Of a stretch of DNA of 42,377 bases, positions 42,001-42,377 are shown piece after piece; within the stretch, counting starts at the first letter, position 1; each line of letters opens with the position of its first letter. The notes under the pieces are model-generated. The model had not been told where the DNA came from. It did no database searches and worked only from the letters and a program-made list of their open reading frames with translations. The stretch is taken from assembly GCA_020634215.1 (NCBI GenBank), contig JACKCD010000054.1, forward strand, positions 1 to 42,377, in the 5' to 3' direction. The translations under genes and the position numbers were made by a program. Source of the stretch: Ardenticatenaceae bacterium (lineage in GTDB: Bacteria > Chloroflexota > Anaerolineae > Promineifilales > Promineifilaceae).

Positions 42001-42377
42001 CTAGAGGACGTTGGCAACAACGGCCGTTAAATCCCCCCCATCCCCATCTCCTTCCCCTAACCGCAACCAAACCAAAAACTCCACGTTGCCGCTGCTGCCC
42101 TCAATGGGCGAGCGAATTAGCCCCTTGACCACAAACCCGTTGGCTTGCGCCCAGGCCAGCGTGTCCATGAGAACTTGGCGATGAACGGCCGTTTCCCGCA
42201 CAATTCCCCCCTTGCCCACCTTTTCCGGCCCCGCCTCAAACTGCGGCTTGATTAATGCCACCACATCGGCATCGGCCGTCAGCCACTGCTGCACCGATGG
42301 CAAAATGAGCCGCAGCGAAATAAACGACACGTCAATGCAGGCAAAGCTGATTGGCTCTGGCAGCGATTCCAAATAGC
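42001..42377 (-). CDS. tlyA: TlyA family rRNA 2'-O-methyltransferase / hemolysin, 5' end outside window
   Basis: C-terminal ~125 codons of a TlyA-type protein, which methylates ribose of 16S and 23S rRNA with SAM (the mycobacterial enzyme affects capreomycin sensitivity). The FtsJ-like segment is clear: ACIDVSFISLRLILPSV, VVALIKPQFEAGPEKVGKGGIVR and the terminal SPIEGSSGNVEFLVWL. The N-terminal S4 domain and the SAM-binding loop lie beyond the right edge. The frame is open to the end of the window. The last residues (TAVVANVL) include one AACGGCCGTT copy, and another encodes ETAVH. Confidence 0.92.
   Translation of the reverse strand, partial: YLESLPEPISFACIDVSFISLRLILPSVQQWLTADADVVALIKPQFEAGPEKVGKGGIVRETAVHRQVLMDTLAWAQANGFVVKGLIRSPIEGSSGNVEFLVWLRLGEGDGDGGDLTAVVANVL

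Larger units (their letters stand above)
2611..42193. repeat. Highly iterated palindrome AACGGCCGTT across the window
   Basis: Hand count: about 64 copies of ACGGCCGT, about 57 of them as the full AACGGCCGTT and often extended to AAACGGCCGTTT. Examples: 2611-2620, 6400-6409, 24510-24519, 27725-27734, 42184-42193. Most are inside genes, where it is read in all three frames (TAVS, NGRF/Y, RPF/L); a few are intergenic. Copies are missing from ftsH, the MttB-like gene, the TPR half of the STAND gene and nearly all of 17.9-20.3 kb. No uniform flanking sequence is shared beyond the symmetrical A/T extension. Confidence 0.93.

Noticed and set aside
2611..42193. AACGGCCGTT considered as transposon ends or target-site duplications.
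   Set aside because: Copies are solitary, are not paired around a common sequence and have no transposase between them.

Overview
This 42.4 kb window looks like a chromosomal segment of a Chloroflexota bacterium, most like Anaerolineae or Caldilineae relatives. That placement is an inference from gene content and was not tested by phylogeny: an HTH-STAND-TPR giant regulator, a short AICAR formyltransferase next to a PurO-type cyclohydrolase, lipobox lipoproteins, and a homologue of tuberculosinol/kolavelol synthase, a family known from Mycobacterium tuberculosis and the chloroflexote Herpetosiphon. No phage, CRISPR, tRNA or rRNA was seen.

Layout. 0-5.4 kb, forward: ftsH, a membrane GAF regulator-like protein, lysA. 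5.5-6.5 kb, reverse: a frameshifted secreted beta-propeller gene. 6.6-8.8 kb, forward: an MFS and a DMT transporter. 8.8-12.2 kb, reverse: a Rieske protein, a DinB/ClbS-like protein and an MttB-like methyltransferase, preceded by a secreted serine protease-like protein. 12.4-15.6 kb, forward: the STAND regulator and a remnant of a second one. 15.6-23.8 kb, reverse: M81 peptidase, MFS, the Rv3378c-like prenyl-diphosphate enzyme, sensor kinase, receiver protein, an unknown protein and an amidohydrolase. 23.9-29.3 kb: a DMT transporter, a MidA-like methyltransferase, phosphoglucomutase (pgm) and a Cys/Met PLP lyase, all recognisable but broken by many small indels. 29.7-38.5 kb: a small membrane protein, an HPr-kinase-like P-loop protein, a lipoprotein with three DsbA domains, a membrane-anchored propeller protein and a lytic transglycosylase lipoprotein. 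38.7-42.4 kb: AICAR formyltransferase, IMP cyclohydrolase (together the last two steps to IMP), a metZ-like sulfhydrylase, and on the reverse strand the end of tlyA.

The most striking signal lies across the genes rather than in one. The palindrome AACGGCCGTT occurs about 57 times (about 64 as ACGGCCGT, by hand count), in genes and gaps and in all reading frames. About one copy of the octamer would be expected by chance. This resembles the HIP1 palindrome of cyanobacteria. A second layer consists of 7-nt-period tandem repeats, many with a facing inverted array. They sit on gene boundaries, reach start or stop codons and in one case enter a coding loop, and recall the heptameric STRR repeats of cyanobacteria.

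The 24.5-28.7 kb stretch has so many compensating indels in unrelated housekeeping-type genes that local sequence error is at least as likely as gene decay.
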